Source of the DNA: Pseudomonadota bacterium
Lineage (GTDB): Bacteria; Myxococcota; UBA9042; PHBI01
Direction of reading: 5' to 3'
DNA: 8,223 nt
NCBI GenBank assembly: GCA_005772945.1
Contig: SXIE01000226.1
Coordinates: forward strand, 1 to 8,223
Below the pieces are notes generated by a model. The model was not told where the DNA came from, made no database searches, and saw only the letters and a program-made list of their open reading frames with translations. The position numbers and the translations under genes were made by a program. Positions 1 through 5,044 of this stretch are shown in pieces; position 1 is the first letter of the stretch; each line of letters opens with the position of its first letter.

Positions 1-250
1 ACGCGATGCGGCCTGCGCGCGTCCGGGCGGGGGCGGGCGCGGGTTGCAGCACGAGCTCGCCCCCGACGATGCGCTGCTGGGCACAGAAGCGGCCGCCGGT
101 CACCAGCGCCAGCCCGCGCAGCTGGCGCTCCGTGAGGGCCTCGACATCGAAGACGCGCTTCTGGCACGGGGCGCAGAAGCGCGATTTGCCGTCGCGACGC
201 ATGTCGTTCCACGGAGCGTCACACGGGCTCTGAATGGTCAGTGGCAGCAT
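1..250 (-). CDS. Cys-patterned N-terminal domain protein (5' part; continues beyond the window)
   Basis: Reading leftward from the ATG at 250 gives 83 open codons to the window edge, so only the N-terminus is seen. It begins MLPLTIQSPCDAPWNDM and has Cys at residues 10, 26, 29 and 56 (PCDAPW, FCAPC, GRFCAQ), followed by a Pro/Ala-rich stretch near residue 70. From memory, a P-C-x3-W-x2-M ... R-F-C-x2-C-x-K-x-V-x-[DN] ... G-x-[FV]-C pattern recurs at the N-termini of many Myxococcota and Bacteroidota proteins of unknown function, often before a Pro-rich linker and another domain. The CxxC and flanking Cys could bind metal, but that is inference. The start is well supported: a perfect AGGAGGT lies 3 nt upstream (254-260). 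The downstream domain and function cannot be seen. Confidence 0.75.
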   Translation of the reverse strand, partial: MLPLTIQSPCDAPWNDMRRDGKSRFCAPCQKRVFDVEALTERQLRGLALVTGGRFCAQQRIVGGELVLQPAPAPARTRAGRIA

Positions 251-391
251 GGGACCTCCTGGCGGTACGCGGGCAGCCTCGCGCCGGGGTCCGATGTGGA
301 CCTCCCACGCGAGGCCTTCGCGAGCGAGTTTCCCTTGATCGCGCGAATTGCGGTTTGGATCTGCACGCCGGAGGACGGCCGCGGGTGAGTC
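251..391. other. Intergenic spacer between two minus-strand genes
   Basis: This stretch separates the stop of the 112-residue gene (392) from the start of the Cys-patterned gene (250). It holds the AGGAGGT site at its left end and a slightly AT-richer patch near 325-360 that could carry a promoter for the leftward gene. I cannot identify -35 and -10 boxes with confidence and see no clear terminator hairpin. Confidence 0.4.
254..260 (-). promoter_or_regulatory. Strong ribosome binding site for the gene starting at 250
   Basis: The minus strand reads AGGAGGT three bases before the ATG at 250, a full match to the anti-Shine-Dalgarno sequence. It fixes the start of a gene whose other end lies outside the window. 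Confidence 0.7.
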
Positions 392-730
392 CTATGGGCG
401 GGGCTTCTCAGCGCGTTCGCGCTTGCGGGCCTCACGCTCGAGCGCGTTGAGGGCGCTCTCCAGTTCCGCCGTCAGCGCCAGAAAGCGGGCATGGCCGTCG
501 CGCCCGAGCTCGGCGGCGAGCATCCGATAGGCGGTCAGCTCCAGGTCCTCGCCTGGGATGCGTACGCGATCGGCGAGCGCCTTCGAGGCGAGCCCGAGCG
601 GGGCCAGTCGCGGCCACGCCATCGCGACGAGCAGCGCGGGGACGGAGCGAACACCGCGCTCGAGGTCGTGAAGGCCGCCCGCGAGGAGCGCGCCGGCAGG
701 CAGCCACGCGAACGGGCCGTCCGCGATCAC
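392..730 (-). CDS. 112-residue partner protein, translationally coupled to the nucleotidyltransferase
   Basis: The proposed start is GTG at 730-728, which overlaps the TGA (729-727) of the upstream nucleotidyltransferase gene in a GTGA junction. A GGAG sits 5 nt before it (736-739). This overlap and ribosome site decide the start, although the frame stays open far upstream. The product begins VIADGPFAWLPAGALLAGGL and appears mostly helical. A conserved-looking core (DLERGVRSVPALLVAMAWPRL, residues about 22-42) is followed by a helix containing ELTAYRMLAAELGRDGHARF and a charged C-terminal tail rich in Arg, Glu and Lys. I do not recognise a named family. From memory, short proteins with a 'DL..G..[ST]..ALL[VA]....PRL..LG' core occur beside DUF6036-type nucleotidyltransferases, so the pairing is probably functional. 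No HEPN RX4-6H motif is visible, so an MNT-HEPN pair is not supported. A toxin-antitoxin-like role is only a hypothesis. Confidence 0.75.
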   Translation of the reverse strand: MIADGPFAWLPAGALLAGGLHDLERGVRSVPALLVAMAWPRLAPLGLASKALADRVRIPGEDLELTAYRMLAAELGRDGHARFLALTAELESALNALEREARKRERAEKPRP

Positions 731-1263
731 GGTGACTCCGGGCGCGCGCTCGCGAATGCCGCGACGCGTGCCGTCAGCGTGGCCTCGTCCAGTCGCGGAA
801 AGCGCGACAGCGCGGGGAGGATCCGCTCGAAGGCGAGCGCGACCTCGTGCCGCGTCGCGAGCCCGTGGGCGACCAAGGCCTCGGCGTCGACCCCATCGCG
901 CTCGTAGCCGCGCGCGAGCTTGGCCAAGACCTGCGAGACCGGGTCGAAGTGGAAGAACGCGACGGGTCCCGCCTGCGTCAGGAAGACGCTCCGCTCGCGC
1001 CACCCGGGGACCTCCGGCAGGAAGTCGAGGGGGGACGCGAGCTCGACGTTGACGTCGAGTACGTCCTTGAGGATCGCGATCGCCTCGAAGGCCCCGGCCG
1101 GCTCCGGGTCGAGCCGTAGATCGATGTCGACGGTCCGCGCGCGCCAACCGTATGCGATCGCGGTCGCGCCACCGGTCAGGTACACGCGCCCGGGTCCGGT
1201 GGCGGCGCGTCCGAGCGCGTCCACGAAGCGATCGAGTTTCGCGCGGTCGAGCGGCTCACGCAT
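727..1263 (-). CDS. DUF6036-like nucleotidyltransferase (Pol beta fold)
   Basis: A 178-residue protein starting MREPLDRAKLDRFVDALG. The nucleotidyltransferase core is visible as Y-L-T-G-G (GG at 31-32) followed by A-R-T-V-D-I-D with Asp at 46 and 48: the GG ... [R/T]-x-D-x-D signature of the Pol beta superfamily. The later segments DVNVELASPLDFLPEVPGW and QVLAKLARGYERD match, as I recall them, the conserved body of DUF6036-type stand-alone nucleotidyltransferases, relatives of AbiEii/MNT proteins. Such enzymes may transfer nucleotides to RNA or protein; the substrate here is unknown. The frame is open upstream to 1857, but this ATG fits the family start; no clear ribosome site precedes it. 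It may be coupled to the small ORF 1256-1432, which ends 8 nt inside it. Its TGA overlaps the GTG of the next gene, so the two form a tight operon of toxin-antitoxin-like size. Confidence 0.85.
   Translation of the reverse strand: MREPLDRAKLDRFVDALGRAATGPGRVYLTGGATAIAYGWRARTVDIDLRLDPEPAGAFEAIAILKDVLDVNVELASPLDFLPEVPGWRERSVFLTQAGPVAFFHFDPVSQVLAKLARGYERDGVDAEALVAHGLATRHEVALAFERILPALSRFPRLDEATLTARVAAFASARPESP
736..739 (-). promoter_or_regulatory. Ribosome binding site inside the end of the nucleotidyltransferase gene
   Basis: GGAG on the minus strand, 5 nt before the GTG at 730. It lies within the last codons of the upstream gene. It supports the GTG rather than any start further upstream in the same open frame. 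Confidence 0.6.
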
Positions 1264-1432
1264 GCTGGCGAGCGTAGCATCGCGCGCTGCGTCTTCGCCA
1301 TCGGCATCGCCACCGCTGTCGGTCGCCGAGAAGCGTCGGTACCCAGCGCGGCGGCAGCGGCATCGGCAGGTGCGGGTGGATCGGCGGCGCGTCAGGCAGC
1401 CGGCACCCGGTGACGCGGTTACGCGCACGCAC
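1256..1432 (-). CDS. Possible 58-codon leader ORF containing a panE-like fragment
   Basis: A GTG at 1432 is preceded by AGGAG (1441-1445) at 8 nt, a good ribosome site, and the frame runs 58 codons to a TGA at 1258-1256, 8 nt inside the nucleotidyltransferase gene. Residues about 18-36 read IHPHLPMPLPPRWVPTLLG and match residues 240-258 of the panE-like protein encoded at 2382-3413 at 16 of 19 positions. The last 20 or so residues are dominated by Arg, Trp and Cys and do not look like a natural protein. It may be a translated leader that couples to the nucleotidyltransferase, a decayed pseudogene piece, or chance. I favour a relic. Confidence 0.25.
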   Translation of the reverse strand: MRARNRVTGCRLPDAPPIHPHLPMPLPPRWVPTLLGDRQRWRCRWRRRSARCYARQHA

Positions 1433-1507
1433 GTGCCCTGCTCCTGGAGCTCGGGGGTCGGCGCGGCGTACCTACGCGCCGCTTCGTACACCGGCCGTGG
1501 GGAACGC
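1264..1507. other. Divergent spacer between the nucleotidyltransferase operon and the HhH lipoprotein gene
   Basis: This 244-nt stretch lies between divergent genes and must hold both promoters. Besides the small ORF and the panE-like relic, I see no convincing -35/-10 pair and no operator-like dyad. A purine-rich GGGGA sits 4 nt before the ATG at 1508 and may serve as its ribosome site. Confidence 0.35.
1326..1382 (-). repeat. 57-nt copy of an internal panE-like segment (relic?)
   Basis: Positions 1326-1382 align without gaps to 2641-2697 with 50 of 57 bases identical; similarity drops sharply on both sides. In the panE reading frame four of the seven differences fall at third codon positions and are synonymous. 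The other three give one Ala/Thr and two Arg/His changes. That pattern suggests the copy once diverged as coding sequence. Orientation is the same as the full-length gene. Confidence 0.55.
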
Positions 1508-1939
1508 ATGCGCAACCTGGGTTTCGTCACCGTCAGTCTCGCGTCTTGCTTCGGGGCGTCGGCGACCGGAATCGGGTGCGACGCGGTCGCGGTCGGCGAC
1601 GGTCTGGAGCCCGAGCTGACGGTTGCGGAGGACCCGGAGGACGCGCCCTTCCTGATGATCGGCAAGGCGGACGCGAGCTGGGACTCGCTCGGGGTCGCGA
1701 TCCTGGATGTTGCCAACGCGTTGCCGGCGTCCGAGCTCAAGCGAACGGTCGCGGGCGGCGGCGCCGGCCTGTCGTGCATCGTCGCCGGCGAGGTCGTCAA
1801 GCGCCGCCCGTTCGTGACGCTCCGGGAGCTGGACGAGGTGCCCTTCGTCGGGCCCAACGTGGTCGCGAAGCTGGCGGCGTTCGCGCGCGCACGGCGTGCC
1901 CGGGGCGGCGGCCGGCGTCCCGACCGTCGCGGTCTGTGA
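1508..1939 (+). CDS. Exported HhH-domain protein, N-terminal part (probably frameshifted)
   Basis: A 143-residue reading frame starting MRNLGFVTVSLASC, with a short hydrophobic signal segment. C14 (LASC) or C24 (GIGC) could be a lipidation site, but neither is a textbook lipobox. After an acidic linker comes GVAILDVANALPASELKR (about 59-76) and then PFVTLRELDEVPFVGPNVVAKLAAFARA (about 100-127), a helix-hairpin-helix-like unit of the type found in many Myxococcota exported proteins ('FxxLxELDxVPxVGPxxLxKLxxYA'). In other proteins such units bind DNA or act as interaction modules; the role here is unknown. Immediately after this domain the frame turns into Arg/Gly-rich sequence and stops at 1939, while a plausible continuation lies in the +1 frame (1896-2279). 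I therefore think this is the first part of a single protein of about 256 residues. Confidence 0.7.
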   Translation: MRNLGFVTVSLASCFGASATGIGCDAVAVGDGLEPELTVAEDPEDAPFLMIGKADASWDSLGVAILDVANALPASELKRTVAGGGAGLSCIVAGEVVKRRPFVTLRELDEVPFVGPNVVAKLAAFARARRARGGGRRPDRRGL

Positions 1940-2279
1940 AGACGCGTGCGAGCGGGTTGGCGCCTGCTACCAGGCTGCGTCGGAGCGCTGCGAGTCGGCG
2001 TGCGCCCTGGCGTTCGGGACGCGGGCCGACCTGTGCGGAACGGGAACGGCCTGCGAGGGTGCCGAGGCGAGCAAGATGGTCGCGCTCTACCAGGCCGACA
2101 CAGAGCTCGTCACCCGGCTCGACGCGGCTGGCATCGTGCGCGTCGACCACACGCTGACCGCCTACGCGAACCGCGCGGCAGCCACGCGCAAGACCGGCGC
2201 CGCGGCCGCGACCGATCGCGCCGAGGCCGCCTATCACACGATGCTCGCGGGGTTGAATCATCTGACCGGGCGCGAGTGA
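1896..2279 (+). CDS. Cys-rich C-terminal part of the HhH protein (separate frame)
   Basis: This frame overlaps the end of the previous one by 44 nt. Its earliest usable start is a GTG at 1896 with no ribosome site, and its first internal Met comes only about 60 residues in, so an independent start is weak. Residues about 14-54 hold seven cysteines in the order C-x3-C-x5-C-x7-C-x3-C-x10-C-x5-C. Such paired CxxxC motifs suggest disulfides in an exported protein, which fits fusion to a signal-bearing N-terminus. The rest is an Ala-rich, probably helical tail ending NHLTGRE. One extra base, for example in the GGGG at 1902-1905, would join it to the upstream frame as ...FARARRARAAAGVPTV... No family name is recognised. 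Confidence 0.6.
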   Translation: MPGAAAGVPTVAVCEDACERVGACYQAASERCESACALAFGTRADLCGTGTACEGAEASKMVALYQADTELVTRLDAAGIVRVDHTLTAYANRAAATRKTGAAAATDRAEAAYHTMLAGLNHLTGRE

Positions 2280-2312
2280 GCGGGCGACGCTCCGACAGCG
2301 GAACTGGGACCC

Positions 2313-2347
2313 GAGGTCGGTTCTCAGACCTCCTTCTCTGCGAAGGA
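2313..2347. terminator. Hairpins in the convergent spacer
   Basis: Between the two convergent genes there are two adjacent inverted repeats. GAGGTC (2313-2318) pairs with GACCTC (2327-2332) over an 8-nt loop, and TCCTTC (2331-2336) pairs with GAAGGA (2342-2347) over a 5-nt loop. They share bases 2331-2332, so they compete. Neither is followed by a T tract, so intrinsic termination is uncertain. Confidence 0.3.
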
Positions 2348-2381
2348 TGCCGTTCGCGACCTCGAACCTCGCCCAGCTTTC

Positions 2382-3413
2382 TCATCCCAGGGCGGCCGCC
2401 AGCGCTGCCGCCGAGAGCTGCGGCGAGCCGTGCCCCTCGGCCGCGTGCACCGCGGCGACGATCGCGCGGTTCAGCGGGGCGGTCGTCCCGACCGCGTCGG
2501 CCAGGCGCACGACCTCGCCGTTGAGCTCCTCGATCTCGGTCGGGCGCCCGCGCGCGAGGTCGTCCCACATCGACGAGCGGGCGGTCGGGTCGACGCGCAA
2601 CATCGGGCGCGCGAGGATCCGGAAGAGCGCGTCGGGCGCACCGAGGAGCGCCGGCACCCAGCGCGGCGGAAGCGGCATCGGCAGGCGCGGGCGAATCCCG
2701 GCGGCGGCGAGCGCGACGAGCCCCTCACGCAGGCACGCGGCCATGATGCGACGGTAGGCGCGGTCGTGCAGCATGGTTCGGATCGGCACCCCGGCAAGCG
2801 CGTTGATCGCGTTGGCGAGGTTCACGAGCAGCTTGCCCCAGGCGACCGCACGCATGTCGCGGTGGACCTTCGCCGGAAGGCCTGCCGCGCGTAACCGGGC
2901 GGCCAAGGCGCGCATCGCGGGCGTGTCCGCGAGCGCGATGACGCCGCTGGTCCCCTGGTGAAAACGCCCCGGCGCCGGCCGCGCGACGTTGAAGGGCACC
3001 ATCGCCTGGACGACCGGGATCCCCGGGAGCGCGGCCTCGAGCACGGCGGGATTGCGGACGCCGTTCTGGAGGCTGACGACGGTGGCGCCGGTGAGATAGG
3101 GGCGCGCCGCCTCGGCCGCCGCGCGCGTGTCCGGGCTCTTGACGGTGACGATGACGAGCGCCGCGCCGACGAGCGCCGCGGGATCGGTGGCCACGGTCAG
3201 CGCCGGGCAGGCGTGCCCACCGCGCCATCCGCGGTAGTCGCTGAGGTGGAGGCCGTGGGTCGCGACCTCGGCGGCCACCGACGGGCGACCGACGAGGACG
3301 ACCTCGGCACCCGCGTGGGCCAGGCGCGCGCCGACGTAGCAGCCGATGGCCCCGGCGCCGAGGATGGCGATGCGCTCGGACAGGGGCGGGGTGTGGGGTG
3401 CGGTGGGCGGCAT
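2382..3413 (-). CDS. panE: 2-dehydropantoate 2-reductase (ketopantoate reductase) family protein
   Basis: A 343-residue member of the ApbA/PanE family, which reduces 2-dehydropantoate to pantoate with NADPH in coenzyme A synthesis. The N-terminal Rossmann motif is RIAILGAGAIGCYVG (14-28). Further family landmarks are VTVKSPDT (89-96), SLQNGV (114-119), the helix AWGKLLVNLANAINAL with candidate catalytic Lys194 and Asn198, and SSMWDDLARGRPTEIEELNG (280-299), where Ser and Glu bind substrate in characterised members. Length is a little over the usual 300, owing to an N-terminal extension and a Pro-rich stretch at 240-258. No ribosome site precedes the ATG, so it may be leaderless. Many genomes carry several family members, so panE as the actual CoA-pathway enzyme is not proven. 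It is divergent from the gene at 3570 and shares its regulatory spacer. Confidence 0.9.
   Translation of the reverse strand: MPPTAPHTPPLSERIAILGAGAIGCYVGARLAHAGAEVVLVGRPSVAAEVATHGLHLSDYRGWRGGHACPALTVATDPAALVGAALVIVTVKSPDTRAAAEAARPYLTGATVVSLQNGVRNPAVLEAALPGIPVVQAMVPFNVARPAPGRFHQGTSGVIALADTPAMRALAARLRAAGLPAKVHRDMRAVAWGKLLVNLANAINALAGVPIRTMLHDRAYRRIMAACLREGLVALAAAGIRPRLPMPLPPRWVPALLGAPDALFRILARPMLRVDPTARSSMWDDLARGRPTEIEELNGEVVRLADAVGTTAPLNRAIVAAVHAAEGHGSPQLSAAALAAALG
2641..2697 (-). repeat. 57-nt panE-like segment that recurs at 1326-1382
   Basis: Codes for residues 240-258 of the panE-like protein (IRPRLPMPLPPRWVPALLG). It is the intact member of the repeat pair described at 1326-1382. Confidence 0.55.
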
Positions 3414-3470
3414 GGCGCGACGATAGGCGCGTGCGACGCGTCCCTCAACGCTTCGTTCGCGGGTCCGTCA

Positions 3471-3511
3471 GGACTCCAGTGACTGGAGTCCCAGCTCCAG
3501 TGACTGGAGTC
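3471..3511. promoter_or_regulatory. Tandem dyad operator, two palindromes 21 bp apart
   Basis: The first dyad (3471-3491) has 9-bp arms GGACTCCAG and CTGGAGTCC around TGA. The second (3495-3509) has 6-bp arms CTCCAG and CTGGAG around the same TGA, and CTCCAGTGACTGGAGTC is an exact direct repeat. The centres (3481 and 3502) are 21 bp apart, two turns of B-DNA, so two dimers would sit on the same face. The site lies between divergent genes and runs up to the proposed -35 box of the rightward gene. Repressor or activator autoregulation by the product of 3570-4298 is an attractive guess. A nested hairpin in RNA is the alternative. Confidence 0.7.
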
Positions 3512-3537
3512 GACAGCGGGCGCCGAGCTGCTACCTT
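3510..3537 (+). promoter_or_regulatory. Putative promoter for the gene at 3570
   Basis: TCGACA (3510-3515) matches five of six bases of the sigma-70 -35 box. After 16 nt comes TACCTT (3532-3537), a weak -10 in the most AT-rich patch of the spacer. The -35 box abuts and slightly overlaps the second operator dyad. Confidence 0.4.
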
Positions 3538-3569
3538 TATGAGGAACGACTCACCGCCCAGAGGACGCG

Positions 3570-4298
3570 ATGACAAAGAAAGCTCCGGCTCCGCCCGCTC
3601 GCACCACGAAACCCGCCGCGACGCGGGCGCGCACCCAGGCGGTGCTCGCCGCGCACGTCGAGGTCATCGAGCCTGCACGCGAGGCACGTGCGCGTGCGCT
3701 GCTCGCGGACATCCGCATGCTCATGTACCGGTCGACAGGCGACGCCTGGGATCTCGGCCACGCGCTCTCCACGTTTCTCCGCGACAAGGCCTACGTCTCG
3801 CTCGGGTATCGATCGTTCGACGCCTGCCTCGCGGGCGAAGCGCTCCTCTCGCGCACGCAGGCCTACAAGCTCATCCGGGTGGCCGAGCACTTCTCGCGCG
3901 AGGAGCTCGCCATCCTCTCGAACACCGACAAGGCCCAGGCGCTGGTCACCTACGCCGACGCCACACCTGCGCGCGATTCGGCCGCCGGACTCTTGCGTCA
4001 GGATGCAATCGTTTCGGGGGTACGGGTCTCCAAGGCGAGCGTCGCCGACGTCGGGCGCGCGACCATCGACGTGCGCGCCAAGTCCAAGCCAAGCGTCAAG
4101 GCGACGCCCCAAGACGCGGCCCGCGTCGCCAAGGCCAAGCGCGACGTGGCGCGCACGCGCTGGCTCGCCGCGCGCTTGAAGACGCTCGGCCTCGGCAAGG
4201 CGAAGGTCGCCACCAAGGGCCGGAAGGTCCTGGTCGAGATCGATGGGGACGTGCTCGACGCGCTCATGGCCGCGACGCGGCCGGCGCGCGGGAAGTGA
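3570..4298 (+). CDS. Basic protein with a possible helix-turn-helix, unknown function
   Basis: A 242-residue protein; the start is supported by AGAGGA a few bases upstream (3560-3565). The N-terminus (1-22) is a disordered, histone-tail-like run rich in Lys, Pro, Ala and Arg. The centre (about 45-131) is helical and contains WDLGHALSTFLRDKAY, LGYRSFDACLAGE and then SRTQAYKLIRVAEHFS (94-109), which could be a helix-turn-helix. NTDKAQALVTYADAT follows. The C-terminal part is again basic and ends in a short beta-like KVLVEIDGDVLDALM. I recall similar 'GY.SF..CL...L..S...AYK.I' proteins as Myxococcota hypotheticals. DNA binding is inferred from basicity, the helix-turn-helix-like segment and the tandem operator next to its promoter. 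The lipoprotein gene follows 37 nt later and may be cotranscribed. Confidence 0.85.
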   Translation: MTKKAPAPPARTTKPAATRARTQAVLAAHVEVIEPAREARARALLADIRMLMYRSTGDAWDLGHALSTFLRDKAYVSLGYRSFDACLAGEALLSRTQAYKLIRVAEHFSREELAILSNTDKAQALVTYADATPARDSAAGLLRQDAIVSGVRVSKASVADVGRATIDVRAKSKPSVKATPQDAARVAKAKRDVARTRWLAARLKTLGLGKAKVATKGRKVLVEIDGDVLDALMAATRPARGK

Positions 4299-4335
4299 GC
4301 GGCCGATGGCGGGCGCTCGTGCGGGCGGAGGCGCC

Positions 4336-4893
4336 ATGACCTCAGGTGCAATTCGCGTGGCGCTGTCACTGGCGCTCGTGGGTGCGCTCGCGGGCGCCCC
4401 CGGGTGCGCGATGCTCTTCGGCGGCGGCGTCACGAGCGCCGTGCCGACCGCGCGCGGACTCGGGGGATCGGTGCGCATGACGGCCTGGATGGAGCCGCTC
4501 GACGAGGGCGTGCGCGCGCCGCTCGAGCCCGCGCCTTTCCTGGGGGCGACGATCGGCGCCGACGTCGGCGAGTTCGGTTGGCGCACCGTGATCGAAGCCA
4601 ACCTGGGGTTCGTCTTCCCGCTGGCCGAGGTCGTCCTGTGGCATGCGCGTGTCGGGCTGGCACCGGTCGCGCTCGGTCACCGCCAGACGGATCCCGATCC
4701 GGACGCGTGGTTCGGTCTGTCGGCGTCGGCGACCACGGGCTTGCTCTTTGGCCAGAGTCGCGGCGGGGTCGTCATCGGGTTCGAAGGGACGGTCGCGCAG
4801 GACATCGCCTACGCGATCCCGGGATCGGGGACGTACCTGAGCGCGCTCCTCACACTCGGATTCTATCTGGGCGGCGACCTCAGCTCGCGTTGA
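4336..4893 (+). CDS. Small outer-membrane-type lipoprotein, unknown function
   Basis: A 185-residue protein starting MTSGAIRVALSLALVGALAG and reaching Cys24 (APGC), a signal peptide with a slightly atypical lipobox. GGAGG at 4327-4331, 4 nt before this ATG, selects it over the in-frame ATG at 4306. The mature part is Gly-rich with alternating hydrophobic stretches (TVIEANLGFVFPLAEVVLWH, GLLFGQSRGGVVIGFEG, YLSALLTLGFYLGGD), which suggests beta strands, perhaps a small barrel or sandwich. No enzyme motif or named family is recognised. Its position after the basic protein suggests a two-gene operon. Confidence 0.8.
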   Translation: MTSGAIRVALSLALVGALAGAPGCAMLFGGGVTSAVPTARGLGGSVRMTAWMEPLDEGVRAPLEPAPFLGATIGADVGEFGWRTVIEANLGFVFPLAEVVLWHARVGLAPVALGHRQTDPDPDAWFGLSASATTGLLFGQSRGGVVIGFEGTVAQDIAYAIPGSGTYLSALLTLGFYLGGDLSSR

Positions 4894-4921
4894 AGCGTCA
4901 CGGCAAGGAACGAAGTCGGGC

Positions 4922-4934
4922 CTCGGAATCCGAG
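4922..4934. terminator. Weak hairpin after the lipoprotein gene
   Basis: CTCGG (4922-4926) pairs with CCGAG (4930-4934) over a 3-nt loop, 29 nt after the stop at 4893. There is no T tract, so it is only a weak terminator candidate. Confidence 0.2.
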
Positions 4935-4968
4935 TAGCGCGCGGCGGCTATGGGCCGTTGCGAGGCGC

Positions 4969-4998
4969 TTGACAAGCCGAATGGAATGTCCGTGAGAT
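4969..4998 (+). promoter_or_regulatory. Putative sigma-70 promoter for the permease-mobB operon
   Basis: A perfect TTGACA (4969-4974) is followed after 18 nt by TGAGAT (4993-4998), a weak -10 with three of six matches. It lies about 45 nt before the ATG at 5045, in the only spacer ahead of this gene pair. Confidence 0.45.
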
Positions 4999-5044
4999 CC
5001 CGCGCGCCGCTCGCTCCAGGTCTTCATTTCGGGTCGTAGGTTAG

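Noticed and set aside
731..1147. Upstream extension of the 112-residue gene inside the nucleotidyltransferase gene
   Set aside because: Arg/Gly-rich out-of-frame reading of the nucleotidyltransferase. The GTGA overlap and GGAG site define a better start.
392..1263. MNT-HEPN toxin-antitoxin pair
   Set aside because: The partner lacks a visible RX4-6H HEPN motif and its core does not resemble HEPN; only the general layout is shared.
1264..1857. Upstream extension of the nucleotidyltransferase frame
   Set aside because: The extension is Ser/Pro/Arg-rich, runs antisense through the HhH protein gene and lacks family similarity. The ATG at 1263 fits the family start.
3540..4339. ATG at 3540 opening a plus-strand frame 30 nt before the chosen start
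   Set aside because: The product is Arg/His/Gly-rich and out of frame with the gene that shows a ribosome site at 3560-3565.
3537..4601. Long minus-strand frame across the basic protein and lipoprotein genes
   Set aside because: Antisense shadow with no motifs. The plus strand has ribosome sites, a signal peptide and better codon use.
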